From Manihot esculenta (Eukaryota; Streptophyta; Magnoliopsida; Malpighiales; Euphorbiaceae), in assembly GCF_001659605.2 (NCBI RefSeq), contig NC_035163.2, forward strand, positions 30,716,158 through 30,780,157: 64,000 bases of DNA. The letters run 5' to 3'. Positions 1 to 12,388 of this stretch are shown here, one piece after another (positions within the stretch are counted from its first letter, which is position 1; every line of letters starts with the position of its first letter). The notes beneath the pieces were generated by a model. That model ran no database searches. It was not told where the DNA came from and saw only the letters and a program-made list of their open reading frames with translations. The position numbers were made by a program, and so were the translations under genes.

Positions 1-3000
1 ATGACTTTTAAGTAGCGGACTTCTAAAACATAGCGCTTCATTATATGGGAATTATGAGCCTCCAAAAGGAATTCCGAGAGAAGCTAAATCCATTAACATA
101 GTCCTGTTAACTTACAGATCAAAACAACAGCAGATTATGATTTGAAAACTTTCAGTAGAAACTAACCTTCAGTGATTGCCTTCTCGTCACATAATTAGGA
201 GACATCAACAGTTTTTCATACAGATCAAAGAACTGGAAAAAAGAGTACCTTATAATGTTAGCCTTTTTACACAGAATAAGCCAATATAATTGAAAGAGTT
301 GTCTTCACTGTCCACACCATACAGAGGTGTAACATCAGTGAAAGATGTACTTTTCTAGGAAAACTTCAGGAGTTCAGACAAGTCCTTATCCTCCTCAAGT
401 ACTTGGCTATCATTAATTTGTTACTCATAAACAGAAAAAGGATTCTTGACTACTTTGTAACTGACTCACATAGATCAACATATTCCTAAGAAACATTTAG
501 ATCTATCCAGAATCATATCATAAGAATGATTAGTAGGAAGAGTACCTCATCATAGTGCGCAGTGAGAAATTCAGCAACCAGAGTACTATGTTTAGTAAGC
601 AAATCCTGGCAAGCATTTATTTGCAAAAATGAAGTGTGCATAACTGGAGGCTTAAAAACTAACAGGTGTTTCATAAAGAAAATAGAAGTTACAAACTCAT
701 ACTCTGACCTTGAAAGTAGAGAAAGCATCCGAAGCAACATCAAAGTTTGGCAACTCCACAAATTTGAAGAACAATACAAAGCTTGCAGACTCTAATATGT
801 ACCTGAAAAAGCACTACAAAATTTAAGTGTCAAGATTGATATTTGATTGCCCTAATGATAGCCAAGTTTCTTTACACTTTATTTAAGACTTGCAACAACC
901 ATGAAAGAAATTGATGAAAGCTTGATGTCTTACTTTGCAAGTGTTGGAAATTTGATACACTCCCTTAACATAAGTCCACAGTTCAAGGCAATTTCCTTGT
1001 TATCATAGCTGCTTCCAAAAGGCAACAATAAGTTTCATACAATATCACACAACTGAATTTCTTAATAAGATGACCATGCAGCAACTCAAGAATTTAACTC
1101 CTCTCCACATGACCTTTTACAAAATTCGCAATACTGGATGCATGAGTTGCTTGTAACCATATACTTTAGCACTTTATCAAAATGTAATTACCATATAAGG
1201 ATAACTGGGCATGGATACTGACACTTTTGCACGCGAGAGAGTATAAAATTTTCAGAAAATAGATGATCAAGACTTAGACATTACACAGTCTGTTACTAGT
1301 CCATAAGCACAAGTAACAGAGCTTTACTGAAAAGACATTGGTGAAACAGAAAACTGCATGGTCAATAATATTGCACATTTCTTATGGTTAGTGGTTCTTT
1401 GCACTTATCAGTGTTAAACAACGTGCTGCCTTCAACTGTATATTCTCAATTCAGATTTTAGCCTCACTGATCATGCCAGAACCAGGTTGCCCATAGAACA
1501 TAAATCCTGAAGTATCCTTGGTGTGAGAACTGACACATCTGCTCTTCAACTTTTTGCATATTCATAATTTAAATTCCAGTTTGTGATATTTTCAACATAT
1601 TGTACCTATCCTTTGACACATAAATTTATAACCTTCTTCATAGATATATGTCACATGCAATAATCATGAAAGGGATGAAGAAACAAAAACCCAAGAAGAA
1701 AGAGCTACACAAGAAACAGAACATGCATCTCACAAGTTCTTAAGACATATTAAAGGTATTGACAGGAGAGGAGAAACTATGTCAGCTTACCACACAACAA
1801 GAAAGTCTAGTAATTCAAAATGATTCTCTATGTATTCTACAGAGCAATATTTGGAATCAACCTTTTGCTTCAAGAACATGGACCAACAATGGACTAAATC
1901 CTTTCTTGCCTGAGTTAAAATGGTATATATCATATCAGTGCATGAAAATATACTCAGAATGCTTGTTAGAGTTCTACAAACAGTTCAAACTCACTTCCCA
2001 ACCCAAATTAGGGAGTTTGTGAATCACGAGAGCAAGAACATCCTCTTTACAAACTTCAAGCACAAGCTGTGAAACTTGATCCAGATTTGGTTCCACCTCG
2101 CCATCTCCACAGAGCATACATCTCATTGCCGCAAGATTTTTCTCAACTTCTTCCATTGCCTATATGGAAAGGGGAGAAAAAAGTCAAACACCTTGATTAA
2201 AGAAATGGCTAGCATAACTGAAGAACATCTGATTCTGCTTCTCCCAATAACAAAATCTTAATGGAAATTTTTGTGCTTAAACGTGAGAACTAATATAGAT
2301 CTCTGTGAACCTTTCAGCTACATCCTTTGGCAATGCTCTCTTCTATCATCTTAAAGTTCTTTTCCACCCACATGGCTACCAAAAGTACCACTATCTAGTA
2401 AAAGTGCTGGTTCTGCAGCCAAGAGATATAGCAAGTTTGAAGCCTGAGTGCAACCCACTTCAAGTAAACTGCCGACTGCCAAGCTATCATCGAAACTATG
2501 AAGTTTCAAATACTTAAATGCCAAAACTCCAGCAGCTATTAACCACCAAGCAAGCAAAGGGCAACATGATATCCATGTCTTCAGATTTTATTGTTCTTAA
2601 TCCTCAAGCAACATGGTCGCATTTTGTTGTATCTATAAGCAACAATTAACAAATCCCTAATTCTTTACACCCTTTTCCTGTAGGATTATTTTCCTATTGA
2701 ACCAATCAGCCAAGTAAGCCGCAAATATCACAACCATTAAAAATTGCTGTAAAAGCTCAACTGAATCTTCATTAATCCCATTAATCCCATGGAAAAAAAA
2801 AAAAAAAGCAAACCAGGATTTGAAATCAAAATCAAGCAACATTTTCGACTAAGCAGAGGAAAAATGAGAAGGATAAAGAGAAAAACCTTCTCAAGAGCTT
2901 TAACTTCAACAACAGTTTGGGTATCGAGAGCCAGGAGGCTGTCTTTCACTGCTTTTACCACCTCTTGCGGCGTTTTTGGCCGAGACGGCTTGAAGAAGGA

Positions 3001-3009
3001 AAACGACAT
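1..3009 (-). CDS. MO25/CAB39-like scaffold protein (partial, 3' end outside window)
   Basis: Calcium-binding-protein-39 (MO25) family. In animals and fungi these armadillo-like helical scaffolds bind and activate STE20/germinal-centre kinases; the plant role is inferred from the family. Coding exons on the minus strand, all with GT..AG borders and continuous phase: 3009-2887, 2159-1995, 1909-1791, 1008-934, 802-709, 605-546, 232-167, and 83 to the window edge. The start is the ATG at 3009 (protein begins MSFSFFKPSRPKTPQEVV), typical for plant MO25. Later family hallmarks are YDNKEIALNCG, FVELPNFDVASDAF, DLLTKHSTLVAEFL and YVTRRQSLK. About 261 residues are visible of a family length near 340; the rest lies left of base 1. 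No frame damage is seen. It is divergently oriented to the F-box gene at 5,224. Identity is very likely; exact paralogue is unknown. Confidence 0.93.
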
Positions 3010-5223
3010 TATGTGATGATCGTCGACGATCAAATTTTAATTTGTGCAGGTGTTTCCCTCCTCTTTGTGTTAATTTCCTTCTTTTTTTTTTTTTACGGAT
3101 TTTGATGTTAAAGTTCGTGTCAGGTGCTGAGAGATTCTGCAAAAGTGCAAGTGGTTTTTGGCGTCGATGCTCTCCTCTTCTTTTTGGGTTTTGTTTTTTG
3201 GTGGCGGTTAGGTTGCCCGTAACGGTCCGAATCATACCGTCCCGGACAGATTCCAATCTGAAATCGGCCCAACGAACCTGATATCAGATTTGATCAACAT
3301 TTATGGGCATGGACCGGACTAAAACCGGATTCCGATGGACTCGTGATTGGTCCGACCCATTAATTATAGTGGATGAAATTTATGATATTTAGTATTTTTA
3401 TATCTCTTTGTTATGTTAAAATCAATTCATACATTTTTTTAATTTTAATTTTAATTTTAATTTAATTTTATATCTTAATTTTGTTAACAAAATTTTCCTA
3501 ATTTTTTACTAATTATTTAAATAATTAATAAGATATCTTCAAATAAATTATATTTTTAATAATTATGCTGTAGCAGACTTAATATTTTATACCACCCGAT
3601 TTTTCAAAATAAATAATTTAATTATGTGTTTTAATTTTATGTAACTGAAATTTGAATTCAAAAAAAAAAAAAAAACTTTTTGCGACTGATTTTTTTTTTT
3701 TAAATCCCAAACCAAGATCAGGTAATATAATATGGATAAAGAAATCCTCCATCCTTAATTAATATAGAGGAATAAGAATAATATCAATTGGTTAGGTAAA
3801 AATATTGAAATGTTATATACATCTAATATTTTATATCTTTAGTTTACAAATATTTTTTTAAAATTATATTTTAATGTATTTCTACTTTATTGTTAATTAT
3901 AAATTCCTTGACTATTAATTTTAGTTTTTTATGTCTAGAATTTTTAACATTCGATTATGCTTTAGTTTAACTGCCATTGTTACACAGCAAAAAAACTTAG
4001 ATTTGTCTAAATATTTATTTTTATTCACATTTGTATTTAGATCTTAGTTAATCTGTATAAAAATATATAAAAACTATATAAATTAAAGTACATTTCAAAA
4101 TTTTTATTTAATTATATGATATTGGTATCATTAATTAATGATGGAAATTGCATTAATTATTCAACTATATGATACATACGCTGATAAATATTAAAATATT
4201 TAAATCAATATATTTTGTATAATTTTTTTTTTAAATTGATGGTGAATAAATAGTTGATGAAATAATATATTTTGTTGGATCAGCTGTATTATAGTTTATT
4301 TCCAAATAGAGCAAAATGTGGTAGATTTTATTTGATAAATAATAATTATTGTGTTGTTTTTGTATTAAATTAGTTTTTTTTTTCACTAATCAAGTGTATA
4401 ATATAATAGGTAAAAAAATTATATATTCAAAATAATACATTAAATTATGCAATATAGCCATTTTATTAATCATTCTACAAGAGCTATATCACTAACCATA
4501 GATGATAAACTGTTAACAATAGCTATGATCCCATTTTTTTTTTAAAAAAAAAGAAAAGCTATGATTGATAAGCAAAAACATTTTCATTATTTATTTGATA
4601 TGATTTAATTTTATACCATAAAAATTTGAATAAATTATTATAAATTTATATAATATTTTAATTTTTAATTAAAAGAAATTGAATATTTTCAATTTTAATA
4701 GCAATAATTATAAATTATAAAATTTAATTTAATTTATTTTACTTTAAATTGTTATATGGCTAAGAGGGCAAGATACAAAGGAAATGAGCTCATGACTCAA
4801 AAAATACAAATAAATATAAAATAAAACAATAAAATAAAATAAAATAAAATAAAGGATAGCATGTGTAATTAATGGGTCATTCATAACTATGAAAATAATA
4901 TTAAATTACTTTACAGAGTTAATATTTAATGAATCATTAAATTAAATATAATGAAATTTATGATCTGTGGAAAAATGTGATTCAGGAGCGGTGGCGTGTC
5001 ATTCAACAGAGTCACCGATATGAAAAAGACGAGGGAGAGGCAAACCCCAATTATTTCCTCCCTTCTATACGCCGACTCCACCGATTTCCTTCCAATTTGC
5101 TTCTATTAACATGTCCAATCTCTCTTACTAACTCTCTCCAATCCACAATTTCAATTCCTCTCTCTGCGAATTCGCCTATTTTGCATTTCAGTTTCGGAAA
5201 AATCCATTTTCACCTCACTTAAC
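3010..5223. other. Divergent intergenic spacer between the MO25-like and F-box genes
   Basis: About 2.2 kb separating two genes transcribed away from each other, so it should hold both promoters. The first 300 bases are relatively GC-rich and probably include the MO25 5' leader. From about 3,360 to 4,970 it is very AT-rich with only short spurious frames and a short AAAAT run near 4,829-4,853. The last 200 bases are pyrimidine-rich with CTCTCT stretches, typical of a plant 5' leader for the downstream gene. I see no gene and no convincing TATA box. Confidence 0.6.
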
Positions 5224-8200
5224 ATGCGAGGCCAGGATTGGATTAACAATTGTCTCCCTGACGGGCTCATCTTTGAGATCTTCAGGCACCTCGACTCCAA
5301 ATCCACCCGCGATGCTTGTTCTCTCGTCTGCCGCCGCTGGCTGGAACTCGAGCGCCTTAGCCGCACCACTCTCCGTATCGGCGCTACTGGCAATCCTGAC
5401 CTCTCTGTCAAGCTCCTTGCCCGCCGTTTTCACAATGTCAAAACCATTCACATTGATGAGAGACTCTCTATTCCAGTTCCGATTCAATTTGTAAGCCTAA
5501 AATTTGATGCTTCCATTATCGCTCTTTATCTGTGTGGCGATTTCTTTGCAGAGTTTAACCTAATTTTGACAACGTTTATTTAATTTGATTATTAGAAACA
5601 AATCACCTGTTCTCAAATTCAGATTGGACGCCTTCAAATTGATGCTGATGCTGCTTATATGCGTATATGTGATTGTGTTTTACGCATTCCTTTTTCATTT
5701 TAATGTTTGATTTTGGACTATTTTATGTTGAATTATGGTGATTAAGTTGGTCAGTCTTATTTAAATTGGTTTTTTTTATATGGGACATTGTTTTTGTTTT
5801 TTATTTCTTAAAAATGTAATTTTCTAATTTGTTATATTTTTTTAACTTGTAAAACACGAAGGCTGATAAGAAAGAAACTACTTTTTGTTTTTGAAGAGTT
5901 GTACATTGTTAGGTTGTGGGGAGGGGGGGGATTATGAGTTTTGCATGAACAAACTGTTACTTCAGATAATTACGAGTAGGATTGGAAGCTGTTCTGCTGT
6001 ATCTTTTTATTTTGGCTAAATTACTTAAAATTCCATGACTTACAATCCCTTAACGCAATTTTAGCTAAATTAGGCGTGGACTTATGCTGGTTATACAGCC
6101 GTGGCCATTGATAACCCATGAAGGAGTATTCCCATGATGCCTAGCAAATTGAAACTGAGATATAGGTGGAATTTGAAATAATACCGCTGCCTCTTTAACA
6201 TCAATAGGCAAAACTATGGTTGATTACTTGCAGTATATATCACCTGTTGAAGTTTCAACTTTTAGCATTGTCACACTAGGACAATATTAGACCATATTCT
6301 TCCAGGAAAAAAGTTATAGCTGCATATTCATAAGTGTTGTTGGGATCAAATTAAGCATGTGAAATGTGGAAGATACTAATTTCACTGTGTTGTGAAATGA
6401 AGCTGTAGCTTTGGCCTTCATTTTATCATTGTGGCTTGTTATTTTAGAATTTAGAAGTTTGGCTAAAGTGCAAAAAAGGTTAAGATGGTAAAGGCAATGG
6501 CATGTCCTTTGCTACTCTTTAGTCTTTACTAATGAGGGCAGGTAAAGGATTAGCACGAGCATGAACTCATGATTGCCTTGGAAGAGAATAGTCAGGTTTA
6601 GATGGGTTGGTTGATTCTGAATTAACCAACTATCATTCCCTCGGGAAGGAGTTCTGACGGTGCTGTTCTGCTTTTTAATGGATGGGAAATTGGAAATTTA
6701 ACTGGCCGTTCACAGAATTCCTATTCATCTAGTGCATATAGTCTTTCCAAGTGGATTTACTATAATTCGTTGTACAGGGAAGAAGAAGGGGTGGTGATCA
6801 TTCTGCACCAACTCTTAAGCTACACTCTGAGAAAGGTTTATCAGAAGATTTGCAGCTTGGATCAAACGTTTTGTCTGATGCTGGTCTAAGTGCTCTTGGC
6901 GATTGCTTTCCAAGGCTGGAAAAGTTGAGCTTGATCTGGTGCTCCACTGTTTCAAGTTTGGGTTTAGTGTCTCTTGCTTACAAATGCAGTTTCTTAATCT
7001 CTCTGGATTTACAGGTAACACTTATGAATATCAATAAGTTCACTGAAAGTGTGTCGAAATGTTCATGATGATCTCATGTCTAGTTTCAAATTTTAACTTT
7101 CGAGTACTTTCTAGGAGCTGTATAGTGTCACACATACAAGTGAATTTGTTTTACTTGTCTTCTTGACTTTTGATGCTTGCACATGTTGATTCACAGATTG
7201 TTCTGCTAGTGAACTTTACCTTCACACATCATGAGCATCATTTAAGCTTTAGTTTCTTACTTTCTTTTTGCTTTTGTCTCCCCTCCCCCATCACTATCCT
7301 CCCTTCTCCATTTTCCACAGGGTTGCTATGTTGGGGATCAGGGTTTGGCTGCTGTTGGGAAGTGTTGTAAGCGGCTTGAAGAGTTGAACTTGCGTTTTTG
7401 TGAAGGTTTGACTGACACGGGCTTGGTTGAATTAGCTCAGGGCTGTGGGAAATCACTAAAGTCTCTAGGTGTTGCTGCTTGTGCAAAAATAACGGACTTA
7501 TCATTGGAAGCAGTGAGCTCTTATTGCAAATCACTTGAAAATCTGTCTTTGGATTCAGAATCCATCCATAATGGTGGTGTTCTTTCTGTGGCCCAAGGAT
7601 GCCCTTCTTTGAAAGTCTTGAGACTACAATGTATTAATGTTACAGATGAGGCTTTGATAGCTGTGGGAACCCATTGTTTGTCATTGGAGTTATTGGCTTT
7701 AAACAGTTTCCAGCGATTTACTGACAAGTCAGTGCATCTTCTCTTCCTTTTGAAATTAATAGTCCGGCTCTTGTTGAACTGAACCACAAAAGTGTGACAT
7801 GAGCTATTTGTTTTGCTCAAGGGGAAGAGTGCCAAAAGCCCTTATGAAGGCCACATTACCCTACCCCACATCGATTTGGGATATACCATGTTAAATTTGA
7901 GTTAGGCCTATCTCACCCTAAAATTTAGTTCAAGGGGAAGAGTGCATAAGGTCTTATAAGGGCATATTAACCCTATCCTAAATCAATGTGGTATTCAACA
8001 ATCCGATTTCTTTTTTCCCTTTGCTTTTTAGGGAATTTAATTTAGGTTGTTTAGACTTTTAGATTGTCGTGATGTTTCATAATGTCTAAGGCCATTGGCT
8101 TTTCTTTTCAGAGGCTTGCGTGCCATTGGTGATGGGTGTAAGAGATTGAAAAATCTTACTCTAAGTGATTGCTATTTCCTGAGCGACAAGGGTTTAGAAG

Positions 8201-9048
8201 CAATTGCCACTGGTTGTAGGGAACTGTCACATCTTGACGTCAATGGTTGCCACAATATTGGAACGATTGGACTGGAAGCCATTGGAAGATCTTGCCCGTA
8301 CGTTTTATCTTTTATTTTTTGCTTCTCGGATTTTTCTCTTCTGCGTTCCTTCTTGTTGGATTTTATTTAAAAGAGAAATCTTTATATCACTTTTCTTTCT
8401 CTGCGGTTATTTTTGGAATAGTACAAAGAATCGTGCAGTTTCACACTCTGACACATAATAAAATGTGCTTTAAGTTTTGTCAATTTGATACCTTGTATTA
8501 TGCTGCATCTGCAAATTTTATCCAAATTCCAAATAGTTGTTTAATAAAAACGCTCAGCACTGCATTAACACCACGTCTGCTGTCCGCCATAGCAATATTA
8601 ACTTAACAGTAAATGACAGTTCTATATTTGCTAATGGATTGTAATAGAAGGTACAAGTTGACAAAATCAAAGTAGTCCATTATTGGTCAAGGTCCAAAAA
8701 CCGCAGGTTCCTTTTAGTACTTTTTCCTAAATTTTTTTCCCTTTGATTTCTGCAGGTTGTGTTACTTTCTATATTAACTGTGAACATGTATCTTATGAGT
8801 TTCCATTAGACAGTCTCTGTTGTGTCAATAGTGAATCTTTTTACTATTTGCAGACACCTCACTGAGTTGGCTCTGCAATACTGCCAAAGGATCGGTAATC
8901 ATGCTCTTCTTGAAATTGGAAAGGGCTGCAAGTTTTTGCAGGCTCTTCATCTTGTAGACTGCTCTAGTATTGGTGATGATGCCATTTGCAGTATAGCTAG
9001 AGGCTGTAGGAATTTGAAGAAACTTCATATTCGCCGATGTTATGAGGT

Positions 9049-9082
<34 letters not shown>

Positions 9083-10547
9083 ACATAGTGGATATATTTT
9101 ATTCAGTATATCATGTTTATTATGGCTATAGCTTAAATGGTTGCAATTGTAAGACTGCCTAACAAGATTCTTGACTGCTATTAATTATGAGTGGTTTATT
9201 GAATTTACAATCTCCTAATTTTTCATTTTCAAACGATTAGATGAATTTGGGAGATGAAAACCAAGGGAACCATGATTTATCTTCATATCTAGGTGATGAA
9301 TGGTCTTTTACATGAGGTTCTTTTCTTCTGAAGAGCTTGCCTAGTCATGCTTGTCATTATTTAGTTGTATGATAAATCTGTTTGCCATGGTGGTAATGTA
9401 CATTTTTTTGACGCACTGAATAGTTTGTCACTTGCTATTTTCATTTTTAGATCGGAAACAAGGGAATCATGGCCATTGGTGAGAATTGCAAGTCTCTTGT
9501 TGATCTTAGCCTTCGGTTTTGCGATAGGTAAAGCACTTTACAACCCAAATTTAGATGCTTTTCTCTATCTGCTCAAAACTTGAAATGACTTTTCAGTTAG
9601 TATTCCTTTTCCTTTTCATCTTTGTGTTTTATTTGGGAATTTCACTCTGAAACATACATCATATTTTGCTCATGACATCACCAACACTGTATATGATACA
9701 TTGTGGATTTTAGATGCTCTTACTTACTTTATTTAATAGGGTGGGGGATGAGGCCCTTATTGCCATAGGTCAAGGTTGCTCCTTGCAACATCTGAATGTT
9801 AGTGGTTGCCACCTAATTGGTGATGCTGGAATAATAGCTATTGCAAGAGGGTGCCCTGAACTCAGTTACATAGATGTGAGCGTACTTCAGGTGTGCTATC
9901 TCTCTTCACTGGTCTCCCTTTTTCTTTTTGTTTCTCTGTGTTTGCATGGTTGCATATTTTCTGCTTATGCCTTGTCTAATAACTGTGATTTGTATTTCAA
10001 AGGTTCAGTCTGATAGGAAAATTTTGAATTTTGATGCTAATGAATGTGATCAAGTACTTGCTACTTAGAAATGTGTTTAGTCTTTTTTCAGGTGGAATTT
10101 CTGAAAATTGTTAGGCTTATTTTTGTAATGAGAAAATGCTACATTTATATGGCAATTATATTACTAGATCAAGTTTAGTTACAGAAACTTCATATTTTTG
10201 CACTTAATACAGTGCATATTAGAATCAGCAGGTGATAGGGTGGGGAGATGAGGTGATTATTGTTGTGGTAATGCAAGGATTTGCATCTTACATTCTGTAC
10301 GATCTGAACTGGCAGGTGATGGGGTGGGGAGTGGGGAAGATGAGGTGATTGTTATTGTTGTAAAATTGCAAGGATTTGCACCTTGCATTCTATGCGTGTA
10401 CACTACTAACTATATCTTTGATTACCTTTTGATGTTGAGGTTTGCAGTTTACTCTGATCAACTATATCTTTGATTATCTTTTGATGTTGAGGTTTGGAGT
10501 TTACTCTGATCCTACTCTATCAATCATGTATAGTCTTGGCTATTAGA

Positions 10548-10585
<38 letters not shown>

Positions 10586-10979
10586 TTTCAACTGGTTAAC
10601 AAATATAACAATTTGTTATATTTCTTCAGTTGGTATTCTAACTAGTGTAATATTTGTATCAATGTTTTTTCATTTTGGACAGAATTTGGGGGATATGGCA
10701 ATGGCCGAATTAGGAGAAGGATGCCCATTACTGAAGGAGATAGTGCTGTCACACTGCCGGCAAATAACTGATGTGGGGCTAACACACCTGGTTAAAAATT
10801 GCAGAATGCTGGAGTCCTGCCATGTGGTATATTGTCCAGGTATAACGGCAGCTGGAGTTGCCACTGTGGTATCTAGTTGTCCAAACATAAAGAAGGTCCT
10901 GGTTGAGAAGTGGAAGGTCAGTGAGAGGACCAAAAGAAGAGCAGGCACTGTTATTTCCTACCTATGCGTGGATCTTTAG
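5224..10979 (+). CDS. FBL4: F-box/LRR-repeat protein, FBL4 type
   Basis: Predicted substrate-recognition subunit of an SCF (SKP1-CUL1-F-box) ubiquitin ligase. Coding exons: 5224-5490, 6778-7014, 7321-7727, 8112-8297, 8854-9046, 9451-9527, 9740-9890, 10683-10979, all GT..AG with consistent phase, giving 604 residues; I recall Arabidopsis FBL4 as about 610. The N-terminus (MRGQDWINNCLPDGLIFEIF) opens an F-box covering roughly residues 9-50 with the LVCRRW motif. The rest is a run of cysteine-containing leucine-rich repeats of about 26 residues (for example LEELNLRFCEGLTDTGL, LTELALQYCQRIGNHAL, LSYIDVSVLQ), ending ISYLCVDL. The first ATG is used and no in-frame upstream ATG competes. Substrate unknown. 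Introns carry small tandem duplications, a TC run and a TA run, listed separately. Confidence 0.93.
9049..9081 (+). repeat. TC dinucleotide microsatellite at an exon/intron border
   Basis: About 33 bases of near-perfect TC repeat starting two to three bases after the donor GT at 9,047 of the fifth FBL4 exon. Reading through it gives an artificial Leu-Ser repeat, which is not coding. Confidence 0.9.
10408..10511 (+). repeat. 52-bp tandem duplication in the last FBL4 intron
   Basis: Two adjacent 52-bp units (10,408-10,459 and 10,460-10,511), each beginning AACTATATCTTTGATTA and ending ACTCTGATC, differing at only a couple of bases. A second, looser duplication lies just upstream (about 10,230-10,310 and 10,315-10,395), recognised by the shared GGTGAT..GGGTGGGGAG and GCAAGGATTTGCA blocks. 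Confidence 0.85.
10551..10581 (+). repeat. TA dinucleotide microsatellite
   Basis: 31 bases of uninterrupted TA in the last FBL4 intron, about 100 bases before the final exon. Likely polymorphic in length. Confidence 0.9.
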
Positions 10980-12388
10980 ATTCCACATCTTTGTACCCGT
11001 ATGTCCTGTCTGCTCTCGGTTGGGTTTCAGTAAAGTTTTGGTTCAACTGTTCAGGCCTTGGAATTTGAGACGTTTAAAAGTCAGTTGTTCATCAGCTTCG
11101 CTTATGATTTTCTCTTTGGGCTTATATTTAACTTTTTTTGATGTATAATGTCTTTCTTCTTCGAAGAAGAGCTAAAAAGGTTGTAATAAAGCACCATTTA
11201 AGAGCTTTTTTTACAAGAGGAGTATATATATTAGAGAAACGTTTCTTAAATTTGTAAACTGTTAGAATCACCAAAATGTCAAGCGAAAAATAGAGGATTC
11301 AAGGTTGTTTGTTTAATAAAAAATATTTTTCATATTTGCCAATTAAAAAAGATCGTAATCGTTGTTTTTTTTTTTTTTTTTGCTTTTTGTGAATTTTGAG
11401 AATTTCAACACTATTATTTTAAAATAACTTCTCAAATAAGTTATTTATTAGAAAAAAGTTCTCTTGAAATATATTTTTCGTATATTATTTATTTTCTGAA
11501 GAAAAAACCGCTTAAATTAATGGATTCTAGTTATCCGTGTAATTCAAAGTCATGGTAAAACAAATAATTTCAATATATTTTGGTTCATGTCGATTATTCA
11601 TCTCCTGTGATTCTATACTAAGAAAATCGAGAGTTTTTTTCAATCTATTTTTTCCTCGATTATTATTGATTTATTTAATTAGTTGAGCAAAAATATTTTA
11701 TTTATATATGAGATCATAAAGCATAATGCATTTTTTTGTTATATATAACTCTTAAACTATTTCTTTTTGTTAATAAACTAAAGTGACCTTGATTTGTTGA
11801 TTATCATACTTGTATATGTGAGAATTATAATTAATTTTATATTAATTGTAAAATAAAAAAATATTCATATACATATTTCTAATTTTGTATAAATTAATTA
11901 TATTTGGTACTTGATTCAAATATCTATGACATTTACTTTTTTTATTAAAATTAAAAAATAAAAAATATTTTTCCTTTTCGAATTATTTTCCTTAAGATGA
12001 TTTTATTTTTTATTAATTAATATTTTGAGTATTTCAAATTAATAAAATATAAAGTGTTTTTTTGAAAATTTTTTTCCATGCAGTGAGCCTAAATATTATA
12101 TTTTAATAATAAAAAATAAATTTACCCTAAATGCGCGATCTTATCATTGTACACTCAACATTTTTCTTCAGGACACAAGATAAAAAGGTTTTAAAAGACT
12201 GTACTCGCAAAAACTAAACTCCCCGGCTCCCGTCTCGTTCCAGAGGGTCTTTGATGGAATTTGCTTTTCCGGACAACGTTGTCGTTTTGTGTCGTCATTG
12301 TCCCCGTGCGCTTGAGGTATTTCGAGTTGTTCCTACTTCATAGTTTCCAAACAAAATTACAGAGATTAAGGCGAAGAATAGAGCCCAC
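10980..12388 (+). other. Spacer: FBL4 3' end and AP5M promoter/leader
   Basis: The first 200-250 bases read like the FBL4 3' UTR, with AATAAAG at about 11,187 as a possible poly(A) signal. From 11,300 to 12,120 it is AT-rich with no supported gene. The last 200 bases become more GC-rich and probably hold the AP5M leader. No TATA box or transposon could be recognised. Confidence 0.5.
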
